DNA of 64,000 nucleotides from Populus alba. Lineage: Eukaryota > Streptophyta > Magnoliopsida > Malpighiales > Salicaceae. The stretch lies in the NCBI RefSeq assembly GCF_005239225.2, contig NC_133288.1, positions 6,777,035 through 6,841,034 of the forward strand, written 5' to 3'. The notes below the pieces were generated by a model. That model did no database searches. It had not been told where the DNA came from and saw only the letters and a list, made by a program, of their open reading frames with translations. The position numbers and the translations under genes were made by a program. Positions 1 through 13,490 of the stretch are shown one piece after another. Numbering within the stretch: position 1 is the first letter of the stretch; the number at the start of each line of letters is the position of its first letter.

Positions 1-2
1 CA

Positions 3-92
3 CCTGTTCCTGGAGTTATTGATGAAAGGGACTCCAATGGATATCTATCATCCTCTCCAATGCAAATGCCAGCAGATTTGCTTCTTTTCTAA
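3..92 (+). CDS. Possible C-terminal end of a gene starting before the window
   Basis: From base 3 the plus strand stays open to a TAA at 90-92. It encodes about 29 residues with an ordinary, low-repeat composition, including PVPGVIDERDSNGY and a Leu-rich end. Base composition is clearly less AT-rich than the following kilobase, which is why I note it. No family is recognised. It could equally be a chance open stretch or untranslated sequence. Confidence 0.2.
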   Translation, partial: PVPGVIDERDSNGYLSSSPMQMPADLLLF

Positions 93-951
93 TGTCATTT
101 AACAACGCGACACGTCACCTCCAGCTTGATTATTTTCACCGTTACCTCGATCTATACCTGGTGGGTAACCCATGCCCCAACAATCTGGGAGTGGTAACCC
201 ATGCTTCTTCTTCAGCAAGTGTTGGTGTTGGATGGGAAAAGAGAGCAGCAGATTACTGAGGATACTGCAGAGCCCCCACTAATCTTCCATGTTCTTGAGG
301 ATCCTGAAGCTTGGACCCATGCCCTAGGACTAAGATGGAGGAGATTTCTTTGGTTTTGGTATTGGACCACAAGCTTACTTTTTGGTGGGAAAAACTGGGC
401 AATCAACACATTAAATGTAGGAAAAAATGGCTTAATAACATCGTTCGTATAAGGTGAATAACATCGTTTTAAAAATATTAGGTGAAATAGCATGCTCTTA
501 CTTTGTAGCATGCATTTTTAAAACACCACAAAGTCAAAACAAGGTTTTTAATATCTAAAAATTTAATGTTCAGAGGAGCGACACAGTTGTTATTATAATC
601 AACATTTAAAAATTTTTGTGTGAATAATAACCTTTTAAAATTTTAATTAAAGTTTATTTTTGAATTTATAAGTTGGATAAAGATATATATTTTGATTTAT
701 AAAATATGTTTGGAAAAACAAATTTATAAAATTATAGTTTTTATACGAAACATTTGATTAATTAATAAAACTAAACTAAATCTAATCGACTGACTAGTTG
801 AGCTAGATAATTGAACTTTCATTTTATCAAGCTTTAGAAGTCTGATATTTACTAAATATTAATATTATAAAGCACGGCAAGATAAAATTATGTTATTTTA
901 CCCCATTCTTTTCAAACAATATTATTTCACCAATTTCCGACGTTTACATCG
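93..951. other. Intergenic, no gene seen
   Basis: Short open frames occur on both strands at 200-510 but look like nothing known. From about 430 the sequence becomes AT-rich and non-coding. Confidence 0.5.
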
Positions 952-1400
952 CTACTTTGACAACAAAAAAAACCCCATTTTGGTGAGAGTCCAGGCATAT
1001 CTATAATGTAAGAGTATCATGCCATTAGGAGTCTTGTGAACCTGCACTAAAAAAATAATATATATGCAAACCACCAAGATCCTGATTGCAATCTCTTTCC
1101 AAACAACTTTGATAGTTGTTGGGACAACAACTCTATTATTGCCGATCACAATAATGTTATCTACACAAATAAGAACAAAACTCTCACAGCTTGCTGTTTC
1201 TAATGAATAATTAAGTGTCAGTTTTGGATCCCAGAAAGCCAAATGTGCAAAGAAAATTGGAGTCTCTAAAACCAAGCTCGTGAAAGCTTGTTTAAGTCCA
1301 TAAATCTTATATATAAGATTCATGGAGTTCACAGACAAAATATGTAGTAATATGATTTGTAGCAGCCGTATAAGAATGCCAAGTTGAAGGACAGATTGAC
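952..1400 (-). pseudogene. Copia reverse transcriptase remnant
   Basis: The minus strand encodes IYGLKQA, the counterpart of the Copia LYGLKQAPRAW motif. It continues with FVLICVDNIIVIGNN, matching the catalytic YVDDIIVTGN block but with Asn replacing the second catalytic Asp, and then VHKTPNG. Catalytic residues are changed and flanking domains are missing, so this is a fossil. Confidence 0.7.
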
Positions 1401-1639
1401 ACGTTGTCATTTGGCTGACTTTGAAAATCAGAATAGTGAGCAGCTGATGGATTTGGAAGTAAAGGAGCTGAAAATGTGTGCTGAATTGTTGCAGGATCTG
1501 GTTTACCTCGGCTCATACCTCTTTCTGCATGTTGCTGCTGTGTGATTGTTCCAATTACATATCTGACAAGGACCCCTTTTCCTATTGAATCTGCTGTTCC
1601 TGTTAGTATTCTGTCATGGTCCTTGGTATCCACCAGAGT

Positions 1640-2335
1640 GTTGATTACCGGAAAAAAAAATGGCCATAAAGAGTTGACATGAGAATAGTTACCACCGGAA
1701 GAGACTTGCTGATAAGGACCACCGGTAATATTGGATTTCTGCACAATATCAGAAGGACTTCTGTTCTTCGAGATGTTGATCAAAATCTCGTGAGCCAAAA
1801 GCCGTACATGTAAATCATAGAATGAAACTTGCTTACCTTGCATTGCAAATGCAGCATTAATATCATGATATTCACTGCCAAGATTCCGATAAATAATAGC
1901 ATTGAATTCAGATGGAGAGAGTGCATGGCCCGAAGCAACTAGCTAATCATAAATATACTTGGCCTCCTTAAAAAATCGAGCAACAGTATAGTCTTCATCT
2001 GTGAGCTCCTGAAGTTGGAGTTGTCTATTGTCAGAAACAAAACCGAAGGCTTTTCTAGGGACTGCCAAGCTCCAAAAGAAGTCTTTAATCCAACCACACA
2101 AGTAAATACTTCCTCAGAAATAGAAGAAAGAATCCAAGAGAGCAAATGCATGTTGATCCTTCCTGAACCAGTCATCATAGGCCCGATTTGACTCAAGGGT
2201 TGAGGTGCTGGAGTTTGAAATAAGAGGAGGAGCCGCAGGGCTAGTTCCATCAATGAATCCTTTCGATTTATCACAGTTAAGCAATGGCTCAAACTGAGTC
2301 TTCAAGACAACATAATCTTTTTGGTTTAGTTTGAC
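1640..2335 (-). pseudogene. Copia gag remnant (UBN2-like)
   Basis: Three minus-strand frames together give typical Copia gag pieces. These are a start region with KTQFEPLL and FIDGTSPAAP, then NRAYDDWFRKDQHA, then LLSWILSSISEEV followed by VVGLKTSFGAWQSLEK, and finally a stretch with LHVRLLAHE. In intact Copia gags these motifs are collinear in one frame. Here they are spread over two or three frames with stops, which marks a pseudogene. Confidence 0.7.
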
Positions 2336-2390
2336 AGTGAAGGAGAAGCTTGGTTGAGAACAATTATCAAAGAATTATGAGAAAAAAAGA

Positions 2391-2579
2391 TGATTGTCGG
2401 AGAAAATTTTTGTATTGCTTGTGTATAATTCTGTTATAGTACACTTGTATATGGGTAACATACGTATTGCCTATCCACTATTGTATTTGAATTTAAACCA
2501 TACTTGGCCTAAACTACCTGTAGACATCAAGTATACTAGAAAATAGGAGTTGTTGGCTACTGCTAGAATAACTCTAACA
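2391..2579 (-). repeat. Candidate 5' LTR of the decayed Copia element
   Basis: Read on the minus strand it starts TGTTAGAGTT and ends in CA just upstream of the gag remnant. A plausible TATA region lies near 2440. No partner LTR and no clear primer-binding site were found, so the boundaries are provisional. Confidence 0.4.
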
Positions 2580-3112
2580 AGATGTGCTCAGGGAGCTCAA
2601 AAAACCTAGACAATTATAGAAGACAAGAAAGAACATGATACAGCTAAGGCTACCAAGACAGAAGCAATAGACAATTTATGCTCAAGGAACTAAAAAATCC
2701 TAGCAACGGCTGCAAACTTCGTTTTTTATCTTGGAAGTGCTTGTATGCAAAAGATGAATGGAATGCTTATCGAGGTGTTCCATAGTGTTTTCTTGCAAAG
2801 GAGAGAAGGTTAGACTCAAGTTCAAATCTTGGCACATAAATACGATAATGGCTAAAATGGTTTATTTCGATCAGCCATTGAAGGCATTCTATAGGCATAT
2901 GGTAGACCTTGTAGGCAACGACCAACGTAATTGAGAACACTGGGTGTTGTCCATGAAAAGGCATATGTCCAAGTCAGAAAGCTTTCATGTCAAAAGTTAC
3001 AAAATCCCTATGTCAGTAGAGTTAACAGGCTCATATCCGTCAAGATAAAACCGAACTGCAAAATTCATGTGTGCGCGTGAGAGAGTACACGATAGACCCA
3101 GTGTGTCAAGAA
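2580..3112. other. Downstream flank of the EAPP-like gene
   Basis: Probably holds the 3' UTR of the minus-strand gene that ends at 3113. A 65-codon minus-strand open frame at 2767-2964 resembles no family I know and is not called as a gene. Confidence 0.4.
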
Positions 3113-5588
3113 TCAAGATTCACTAGGAAGAGCATTGAAGAAATGATAAACATCATCTTCATCAATGACACCAACTTCTGTTGAGCAAACCGAACAGCAT
3201 ACTGCCTTGAATGTTTCACCATCAGCAAGATCGGCCTCATTCTCACCAGCTTCTCTACTCCTTTTGTTTCGCTTTGGTTTTTGACGGCTATGCTGTACTT
3301 TGTTACTGTCAACTTTACAGTTCACAACAAAGATTGCTCTGTACTGGGTCACAAATCTTTCATGCCTGCAAAACCACAATCAAAAGTATTAAGCTAAATG
3401 CAAAAACTCAACTGGAAAAAAAAAAAAAAAAACCTTCTGAGTGATGCAATCAGTGCAAAACCAAGGATAAAAAAACACACATCGGCTTCATAATTAGTAT
3501 TATGGGAACCAGTTTAAAAGAGTGCAAAACAGACTACACTATTCCTCTGGAAAGATTAAATATCTGTGTCCTATTATTGATGCAAGTATAGCTTTGTAAA
3601 AAGCAATTAAACTGAAGTGTTCTATACTATGCAGACAAGGAAGGGGCACAGAACACTCACCAAACTTTTATCAAGACTCAGAATATCAGAAAAAGCCAAT
3701 TGACATGTGGGGTGATTAATGCAGTATCACATGCTACTCTGTACTTGTAATCAAATACAAGAAAGAATTCACAGCACACTTTAGAACTTGGTAATCATCT
3801 TACTTGAGCAAAATTCCTGTCCTTACATCCCAAATCCCAATCCTCTTCCAAATACTTAACATTAAGTGCTGGACCAGCTTCATGTCCCAATCATACATTC
3901 ATGAACCACAAACATGGTATTGACATAATATGCATCAAATTGAATCAGCATGAACACAGAACCAAATACTAGATGCATGCTTATTTTATTTTTTTTCATC
4001 TTAAAGAAGTAAATATGTTAGTGCTCAAATACTACTTGTCACTGACATGGTTCATCCACATAATTTACAGGATACATGCTCTTTCTGGTATTCTCAACAG
4101 TCGAGAAAAACAGGTTTCTAATATGTTTACTTGCACTTGCCAGCATGTTCTACCACAAGTTTAGATCAGACTCCAAGATGGAAATTCAGAATTCAGTCAG
4201 TAATTCTATCTTTATTCTATGACAGATGATATTATTTCATGGGAACACTCAGTCCAGATGGGTTTATCTCCTATGGTGCTTGGAACTTTGTCAGGTAAAA
4301 GAAAAGCAAAATGGTGTACTGGTTCAAGTTACTATGGTGACCCCTTCATATTTCCAAGTTATTTCATAGTCTCTTTACTTGGAAGGCTATTCTGAACATG
4401 CAAAAGTTGGTAGGAAATCAATGCTGACGTAACAGTTTAGTCTTTTGTAGTTTATTCTTGATTGCCGTTCAACTTTGTTTGTAGCATATATTCTTGGTTT
4501 GTAGAGGCTGATTTCTGTTTTAATTGATCAACAATAAATTCATATATATAAAAAAAGAAAGATAAAAGTTGCATAGTGATGTTCCTACTTTAGGCTGAAC
4601 TTGCTTCTATAACTTCCACAAAAGTCCACTCTAACGCCACTTGTCTATTTCAAAAGAAAACAAACCCCTTGTTCCTTGCAATATAAAGAAACCCCATTTC
4701 AATGCAGAGAAGTTAGGTGCATCTTCATAGTCAGAACCTTTTAAGATTAGAAAGATACGACACCTATAAGCTACCATGTCCATGGAGTAAATTCTTGGTT
4801 GCCTTATAAAAACCAAAGGCATTGAAAGAGCACAGAAACAGCACTGAAGCAGATGTTTCAAACATCCAGACTTGCAGCAGGGTGTTGTGAAACATCTGCT
4901 TTAACACTGTTTGCACTTCTCAATGCCTTTGAAGGCACCCCAAAATATTGTCTCCAATGGCCGACCACTTCATCTCATGTATAGGATTCACATAGCCAAC
5001 TACAACCAAGCAACACATTCCAAGCATCATCTATCCTGAATGGTACAATCCACACACAAAAAAACATAGATAATTACACTGGGTATAATTAATTCATATC
5101 AACTGATGCACAGGCAAGCTAGTGAACAAGTCTAAGCCCTCATTTAGTGACAACATCAATCAAAACATCACTCCTTACCATCTAAATCAAGTAAACCATT
5201 CAATAACAAAATCCCAATTCAAGCAAAGACTTAAAATACATGCATACCTTTGACAATCAAGGCAAAGAGTGGTAAAACAAGCAGGACAACTAAGAACAGC
5301 ATCAGAATTACTTCCTTTCCTTTTCTTTTGAACCCATAATTCATCTTTATCATCAAGTTCTGGATCATAAAATTCTGGCTTTACAGAATAATCTATTTCA
5401 TCATCATCAGAAACTGAAAGACACAAACACATACACAAAAAACAAAGCTTTTCACTATTAGAAAGACTAAACCTTCAATTTCACATAATTTAGAAAAAGG
5501 AGAGAGAGAGAGAGAGAGATGCTATACTTGTCTGCTGTGAATTTGATGGGGAACCCATGTTGGTGTCTCCTTTGCTATCTCCTTCCAT
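3113..5588 (-). CDS. E2F-associated phosphoprotein (EAPP) family protein, three exons
   Basis: I read three minus-strand coding exons: 5588-5528, 5413-5248 and 3365-3113, totalling 480 nt and 159 residues. The introns use GT-AG, and the second is about 1.9 kb. The frame is continuous across both junctions. The protein has an acidic, Ser-rich start, then YDPELDDKDELWV, then the Cys cluster NSDAVLSCPACFTTLCLDCQ, then RHERFVTQYRAIFVVNC. A second CxxC (CCSVCSTEVGV) and a FHFF-like end (VYHFFNAL) follow. The order matches the Eapp_C domain of human EAPP, a nuclear protein that binds E2F factors and modulates E2F-dependent transcription. The paired CxxC motifs suggest a zinc site. The plant function is poorly known, so naming is by homology only. 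The start is the first ATG compatible with the conserved frame; an upstream in-frame extension lacks a better context. Confidence 0.85.
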
Positions 5589-8500
5589 GGTGTTAAAACT
5601 TGAAACTAAGTTGTGTTCAGCTCGGGCCGAGTCGGCGAAGCGCTTTGAGTTGAGTCGGTGCACGCGTGTTCGAATGAAGTAGGATCCTAAACTCAAGCTG
5701 TGAAATGTGAAGCTGACACTATTTATGTTTCAGCTAAAGAGGAGAAGAGCTAATCAACCAACGGAGAAATTTTTAACAAGCACTAGCAGATAGTTATTGA
5801 ACTAATCATTCAGTACTAGTAGTCTTTGAATTTTTTTTAGGGTTTTATGTACATCTTTGGCTAACTAAATCTAAGTTTCAATTAATTGTTGTTAATTTTT
5901 TTGAAAAAAAAAACTAATAGATTTATTTATTTAAAATATTAATTATATTTGCTTTAATAAAAAAACACTATTTCTTTTTGTGAATGAATAAAAAATTATT
6001 TTAATCAATGATCGATGAAAGTTTTGAAGGTTCATGCATTAACAGAAAAATGATATTAAATTTTTAATTCTTTTTAGTGACTACTAATTCCCATACTCTG
6101 CTCTCCGAGTATAGTTATTAAATTTAAATTGAAATTGACTCAGATAAGGGATCAGAACACAAGTCATTTAGGTTAACTAGAGTCAACTCGAGAAAATAAA
6201 AAAAAAATACTATGAATCACTTTAGTATCCCCTCATATCTAAGTAAAAATGAAGAAGATAAATAATGCAAATCTCTTTCACTAATTACTTCGCTAAAAAG
6301 TGTGTGTGTATATATATAAGAAAAGAACAATATGCTAACAAAAGAATTCGAAAACATTTAAAAACAATTTGACAAAAGTAAAGCAAGCTACAAGTCCAGG
6401 AAGAAAGCAATTAACTAATTATAATTTCAAATTTTATATTTTGATAAATAATTCATCACAAATAATATTCTCATTACTAAAACATTTAAAATTTCACAAC
6501 ATTATAGTTCAAATTTGATGCAAAAACATAATGAAAACCAATACATTACACATAAATGCATCCTTATCAATACCTTTACTTTGGTACAATGAACTTATTA
6601 TACTCTTCTGAGCAAAACTTGAATCAAGTGTTGATGAGATTTAACCAACTTCATCAATGTTTATCAAAACATCATTATACTCCTTTACAGCTTCATTATT
6701 ACACTAAAATTAATACATAATTAATAAAACATATTATATAACACTTTGTTTAAAACAAATAGATAAGTAAAGCATCAATCATTTATTATCATCATCGAAA
6801 GTATCTTTAATAGTCATCATTGATAGATTACGGTGAAAGATATCTATTTTTTAAGTTGCTAAGGTTGATGGATTATCTTTTACAACCCAATTTTCAGTGT
6901 TATAAAATACCATAAAATTGATTTGATCATAATTTCATCCTTTTAAATAATTCTTAAATGGTCAAAATGAAGACACACAATATAAGTATGAATGATGCAA
7001 CTTAATAAGATAAAATAATATTTAATTTTTTTTAAAAAAATAAAATATTTTTGTTTTAATCTCATATTATAATGGATGTAAAAAATGTTATTAAGTCGTC
7101 AATGCTCCAATCTATTTTGCTTCTTAGAGTGGATATGTTAAAAAAAAAAAATATTTTAGTTTCTCTTGTAACATGAAGTGCTATAAATTTGACTTAAAAT
7201 TGTATAGCCAACTTTTATAGGCTTGGAGAACAAGTTTTATACCATTCATCCACATGTAAAAAATTAATAAATAAAACTATTTCAAAAACAATAATTTAAA
7301 TCACTTTGAATATAAAAATAATAACGTACTTAGAGACAAATGGTGCGATCATTTCTTGCATATACTCAAACCAAAATCATGTTCTGCTCTATTGAACAGT
7401 TTCATATCACCAATAAGCAAGCTTTACAAAATTGGATTTTCATATGCAAATTTCTCAATGATAACTTGAAGTGCAAATATGATATTTATATGTTTATTCA
7501 TATTAAAATTGAGAATTTAACCAAAATCTAGCCGCATAAAGATGTCTATTTAGTTGTGTATTTCATCACGTATTGATAATGTCAGTAAAAAATTACACCC
7601 TAATTTTTCTCCTTTGAGATCTCTTCATCATTTTATCTTTTACATAATAAATAACCTTATATAAATATCACATTAAAAATTTATCATCATTGTAAGCTAT
7701 TTGTAAAACTCGAACTAGAAGTTTAGTCATTTGCTATTAAATTTAAGAAATGTTATATTTATTTGATATTTTTTAAATAAAAATAACATTAACAACATAA
7801 TTTAAACAAAGATTTAATAACCACTAATAAAATATTTAATATATACAAAAACTCCATAAACCATGGTTGTATAAAACACAATTAGATCTGTGACTATACA
7901 ACTAAAACATGCTAATAAACTTTATGACCGTTGAAGTCTTATTTTTAAATATAGTTTATTCAAATACCTCATTGACTTCTAATAGTATACTCACATTTAA
8001 CGTTTATACGTGGATTCGCATATGAAACAAAAATTTTAAAACTCTTCGTTCATGCTTTTCACAAAAGAAAAACTTTATATAATCTAGAACATCATATACC
8101 ATCTATTGTTTTTATGGATCATGCAAGTCACATTTTCTATATAACTTTTACAAGGATCACCATGTCATTTTTATTAAATACACTTAAAAACAACTCAATT
8201 TTAGAATGTTATCGGAGAATGCTAATAACAGAAATAAAAAATATGAAATTATTCCAAAACAAGGCATTGTTGGATGAAATTAAGGTTAAATACATGGTTT
8301 ATCCTATGATCTCGGTTTTTAATTACAATGATGCTTTTGGTTTTGGTTTGGTTATGATAGTCTTTGTATTCACAATTCTTGACCTAGTTTGATCTTCATC
8401 CAAATTTATTTTGATAATATTTGATATACTGGGTAATATTAATTCAACTAGATTGGACCTGACAAAACTAGATTTGTGACATGGATCGATTTTCGAGTTG

Positions 8501-9560
8501 GGTTTTAAAGTTATGATAATAACCATTTTTATTTATACATTGACCCATATCAATTCTGGTTAATATTGTGTAAAGAACTGGACAAGTTTATCCTATTTCT
8601 TTTAATTAAATTATGAAAAATAAATAAATTGTGTCATTGGTTTGTAGATCATGGTATTGGATCGAGACTTTTAATCCAATTCGCTTTGTTTGTCGGTAAC
8701 TACTACGTAGAGTCTTCCGTATCGGATCGGTAATACTAAACCAAGGTTTACTTTTACTATCCTTTTGTTTTTGACTAATTATTACTAGAGAAAATTACAT
8801 CAATCTCTTATAGTTTCTATAGTTTACTTATTTTTTTTAATCTTAATTATTTGAAAAAAAATTACATTTTACATTTTACATATTTAATTAATTAATTTTT
8901 TTAATTAAATAATTAAATTATCTCGCATGTAATATGTCATAAATATATAATAAATTATAATGTTCTACATGAGATCTTTTTAATTATTAAAAAAATATAA
9001 TAACAATTCTATAAGTAATTTGATATTTTTTATTTTTTTAATAACAACTGTATAAGAATTTAAAGTGCTATAAATTCATAAATTTTACAATATAAAATAT
9101 AATTTTTTAAAATAATAAAAATAAAATAAAAAAAATATCAAATTATATAAATTCAATGTAATTTTCCCTTATTACTATCAATCCACCTTAGCCATTTTAC
9201 TAGAGTGATATTATTCGTACTAAATAGCTCTCTCTCTCCATTGAAACTTGCCTATCCGCCCATGTCTTTTTCATATATGATTATGATTCCTAATTAAAAT
9301 AATTGTGAAATAAAGAAAAGAAATATTCTGATACACTCTACCCCTAGAAACATGGACGGAAACACGAAATAATTAATTAATCCAAAATAATTAATTAGAG
9401 TACTTTAAAAATTCGATAAAATAATTATTTTTCATTTAAAAATATATTAAAATAATATTTTTTATTTTTTAAAAATTATTTTTTAATATTAAAATATATT
9501 ATAATAATCTAAAAACATAAAAATAATACAAATAATATTCATTTAAAAAAAAAAAAAAAC
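5589..9560. other. AT-rich intergenic region
   Basis: About 4 kb of strongly AT-rich DNA with many homopolymer runs and no open frame resembling a known protein. It includes the promoter of the minus-strand EAPP-like gene at its left edge. A (GA)n run lies just inside that gene's first intron near 5502-5519. Confidence 0.5.
9418..9545. repeat. Dispersed short AT-rich repeat, copy 1
   Basis: The block with the core AAATATATTAAAATAATATT and flanking AAAAATTATTTTT recurs at about 33150-33330 (inverted) and 37690-37825. Spacing and core words are shared, but ends are not sharply defined. It looks like a small MITE-like or low-complexity dispersed repeat. Confidence 0.35.
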
Positions 9561-12500
9561 ACTTCTAAAACACAAAATCCATATAGTCTCCTGTGTGCTT
9601 TCTGTGCATGCAATAAATCCTTCAGCAGCAGCAAGAGGCTGCTTTCTAAATTTAAAATATTCAAGACCTAAATCACAATCTGTGATTTCGATGATCAACC
9701 CCTTTTACCACCTTACTCCACCAATCATTCTCTCCTTGCTCATCCACCATCCGCTTCTCCGCTCAATCCTAGTGTTATTTTCTGTCTAGGCATCAATGGT
9801 CCTTCTTGTTGAATAAAGTCACCACTACAATCTGCAATCACAAGCAAGAGATAACCTGCAGAGTTGCCAGAGCCTGGTTGGTCCATCCCTAGTATATTAA
9901 ATTTCATTCAATGGACAAGGACAAGAATCATAACAAGGGGAAAAAAGGGCATTTCCAGATGCAGAACCTATAAAAGTTAATATACAACATAGAAAAACAA
10001 TTTTGAATATACCATGTTCAGTAACCTGCAAAATGTAAATATATGAAAATCTTAAATACATTCAATCATTTCTACACACAGGAACTTGCTTTCCAGTTTC
10101 CAGCTTCCATACTCACCTAAAGAGAATCCTTTTCGGAGCGAAATTCTTTCCACATATACAAAAGCAGGTTAACAAGAGCCTGTCAAGAAGATGGAGGCAA
10201 AATATTCCAAAATGGTATTATAACCACGGGAAAAAAAATCATTACTAGTAAAAAATCAAAATTCAATTGAAGAAAAAAAAAAGGACTGCTTAACAATGAC
10301 TGTAGTTAACACTATCATCCAATGAATTTCATATGATGGAATTTTAAAGCAGGAAAACAACCATAAATTCAAACAATGGGACTCACATGATAGAGAAGTA
10401 GGATATGTTTCAAGCAAGATATGTCACTCAAAATACGATCATGAACCAGCATTTTGATACGTTTGCACCTTAACACACTTTTAAATGATTCCACAAAACA
10501 AGGATCGCATAACATTTACACCCCATAAACAATCCCTATCTTGGCTCCGTCTCCAAAAACAAGCACCAGATGATCAGAAGTCACTTCAAAATTTTAATTA
10601 GCAAGGAGAAAGTGAAATCCATAATCTAGTAATCTGAAATCCCCAAGTTACATTCTGCCAGAAATGATTTGGGAGAAGTGAAGTAACAGAGATTAGCAAA
10701 AACAAAATAAAAAAAAAGCTCATGCCACCACTTAAAACCAACAAGTTCTCACAAAAGTTTATTTATAGATAGGGTCTTACAAAGATACAAACTGCAAGGA
10801 GCAAGCTACTCCTGGAAATCTCAATATCAAGCTGCAAGGACTTAATTACAAGGAACAAGTACCAACGTTCAGGGGACAAAAGAACTCTCAAGTGATCACC
10901 CAGCCTAAGCAAAGATTCCTAGATTCAACTTGTTTTGGGGTCAAATGCACAAATATAGATTTTGATTCTCAGCTACTGCCCACAGAGACTGAAAAATAAA
11001 CTTACATGGGACAATAACATTACAGATTATGCATATAATATGCATACTTCCTGTGAAAGGTTAAATGATGGGGTGTCGCTGACATGAACATATAGGAATA
11101 TGCTTACTTCTGTGAGCACATAACGCAAACTGAGCACTCAAGTGCACCTTCCAGAAGAAGGGTTAAACATTAGTGGAAAGTGCTCTTCAATATCCCCAAG
11201 ATCCACAATTGAGAGACAACAAAGACAGTGGGAAAAAAAAAACACAGAAGAAAAACATTGTGACATGCACCCTCCTGTTACACATTTTCCCCTAACTTTT
11301 TCTCAGAAGTCATCATTACATGACAAAATGTCTAACATCATGCTGGTTCAGTAAAAATTTTCTCCAGTAACCCAACATCCATGCAGCAGTCTCTTCACCT
11401 CGCCAAACTGCTCTAAGTTCAGAGATCACCTTCTCGTTGAATTTTCTTTCTATAACAGGTACTAGTCCAATGCAATCTACACCATTGTATTAGTGATGTA
11501 ACTCAAGAATTAAAAATGGTACATAGGATTAATGTTCTCAATTTGATGACCATACGGTTATGAGTTCAGAGTTCACCACCCGCATTCTAACTAATTAAAC
11601 TACTAAAATGAAGCACAAGGTAAGGTGGTGGTGGGTCCATACAAGTTTGAAGCTATCCTTAACTGAAATCAATCAGCATTCCATAATTGAAAACTAATTC
11701 ACAAATTACACAACATTAAACACTATTCTAATATTAAAGTCCATCAATCCATCAAAAAAGTAACCATGGGAATCATATAGTAAAACTTCACTTCATTGTC
11801 CAACTCTCCACCTTACTCCCTCAATTTCCATGTGCCTTGTGCACTCTATTCTTATAATAAGCATCATAGTAGGCAGCTCATACAACACACTTCTTCTCAC
11901 TAGTGCCTCTAAAGAATCCTAAAACACCTCAACTTACAAACACAAACTACAAACCCTTAATCTCCTCGGTCCAATTCCATGAAAAGGCAGCAAAGTATGA
12001 CATAAAATCAAAATACCAAAACAACAATTTGTAATTAAGGTCATTGAAATGAGCATGTACCGCAAAACAAACACCTAAATCTTCAAGAAGAAAAATTAAA
12101 AGAACTAAAGGGAGATTCTCTTCAATGGCATCAAGATAGCAAATTGGGAAACAACAAAGGTCATGAAAACAAGAAAACCCAAAAACTCATACTTAAATAA
12201 AATATCATACTTAAGAAATCAGGAAATGAGAGCCATATAGCCTGCAAAAACTCATTTCATATCATAACATGCTACCAAGTACCAACATTATGTAACTATT
12301 GTAAAAGATACCATGTAACTCAATAACTATTCTACAATCATCTAATATTCCTCAGCACTCCACCTAGCAACTGCTCTAATTTCAAAGATCAAATTCCATT
12401 GAAATTGCCTTCCACTATAATAATAAGCTAAATATGATCCTTGGCCACATATCATTGAAATAAATCAGGAACTTAGACCACCATATAGCATAACTAGCCA

Positions 12501-13461
12501 AACTAAAGCAAATTGCCTAGTTAACCAACACCATATAGCTAAATCAAATTAGCCACATTCTACAAACCAAAAATGCTTATCATAACCATCTCCTACTTGA
12601 TTTCATCAATCCATCAAAATTCCCTAAAACATGCTTTTTGTAACTAACTCTTCCTAAACTATCCTCAAAAAGACACCTCACAATCACAAAGCTCAATTCC
12701 AAAAAAAAAAATCAACAAAATTTACAACACAACACCTAAACATGATAAACCATGTTAAAACCCTCTGCGCTTTTTAGAAGCAAAAAAAAAAAAAATTCAT
12801 TCTCCAATTTATAAATTCTAACCTCATAACAACCCTAACTCATAACCCTTTAATTACTCAATTTAAATTCAACAAAGGAACAATTTACAAAAGAAACAAT
12901 GTACAAACCATAAACACAAACAAAACCTACAATTCCTCCAATACAAGCATTCTAACTTATGAATGGTGCTACTCCAAACAAATGCAAACAAAATAGTCCT
13001 TGAATCTCTTAATCAATATTCAACGAAATCAACACATCCAAAAAACAGCTCATAAAACACAAAATAAACATGATCATAAACAGAATAAATAAACATATAC
13101 AGAAAAACCTGCTCATTCTCAAGTTTATGAAATCTAATTCCTAATGTAATCTTCTCAAAAATCTTAGTTATTGAAATATCAATTTAATCAAAGCAAAAAT
13201 ATTTACAAGATACAACTCACGAGATAAGCATAAAGCAGTGCACTTTTACAACAAAACCACCTATTAAAACAGAAATACAAACAAAAGCAACACCACTCAC
13301 CAAAAGACCATGCCAAATTCCTTGATATCCGGTCTATTCATTCTAACTCCACAAGACTACTCCTCTAACAACACTAAACCAGAATCACCTTAAGCAATCG
13401 ATCCAAATTTTATAAAAGTAAACATTTACACCAAAAAACAAAAACAAGAAAAAACACTCAC
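9561..13461 (-). other. Probable 3' UTR intron and distal 3' UTR of the RING gene
   Basis: This 3.9-kb stretch is less AT-rich than its flanks and has no convincing coding exon on either strand. A strong donor (G|GTGAGTG, minus strand, GT at 13461-13460) lies only about 30 nt after the stop of the RING gene. Several pyrimidine-rich acceptors ending in CAG occur further on, for example near 10024-10035. A spliced 3' UTR ending around 9.6-10 kb is therefore likely. The exact acceptor cannot be chosen without transcripts. Confidence 0.35.
13460..13461 (-). other. Splice donor in the 3' UTR of the RING gene
   Basis: On the minus strand the stop codon at 13491-13493 is followed after about 29 nt by TTTTG|GTGAGTG, a near-consensus donor. 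A 3' UTR intron this close to the stop would lie inside the roughly 50-nt limit that normally spares transcripts from nonsense-mediated decay. Confidence 0.45.
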
Positions 13462-13490
13462 CAAAAGTCTCCAATCCAAAATCCAATATT

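Larger units (their letters stand above)
952..2579 (-). mobile_element. Decayed Ty1/Copia retrotransposon
   Basis: On the minus strand the order is a candidate 5' LTR (2391-2579), a broken gag (about 2335-1640) and a broken reverse transcriptase piece (about 1400-952). Protease and integrase are absent between gag and RT, so there is a large internal deletion. No matching LTR is seen on the left side. Frames are broken by stops and indels, so the element is dead and old. Confidence 0.7.

Noticed and set aside
8114..8392. Small gene in the 5.6-9.5 kb intergenic region
   Set aside because: A 92-codon open frame of AT-driven composition without recognisable motif or splice context.
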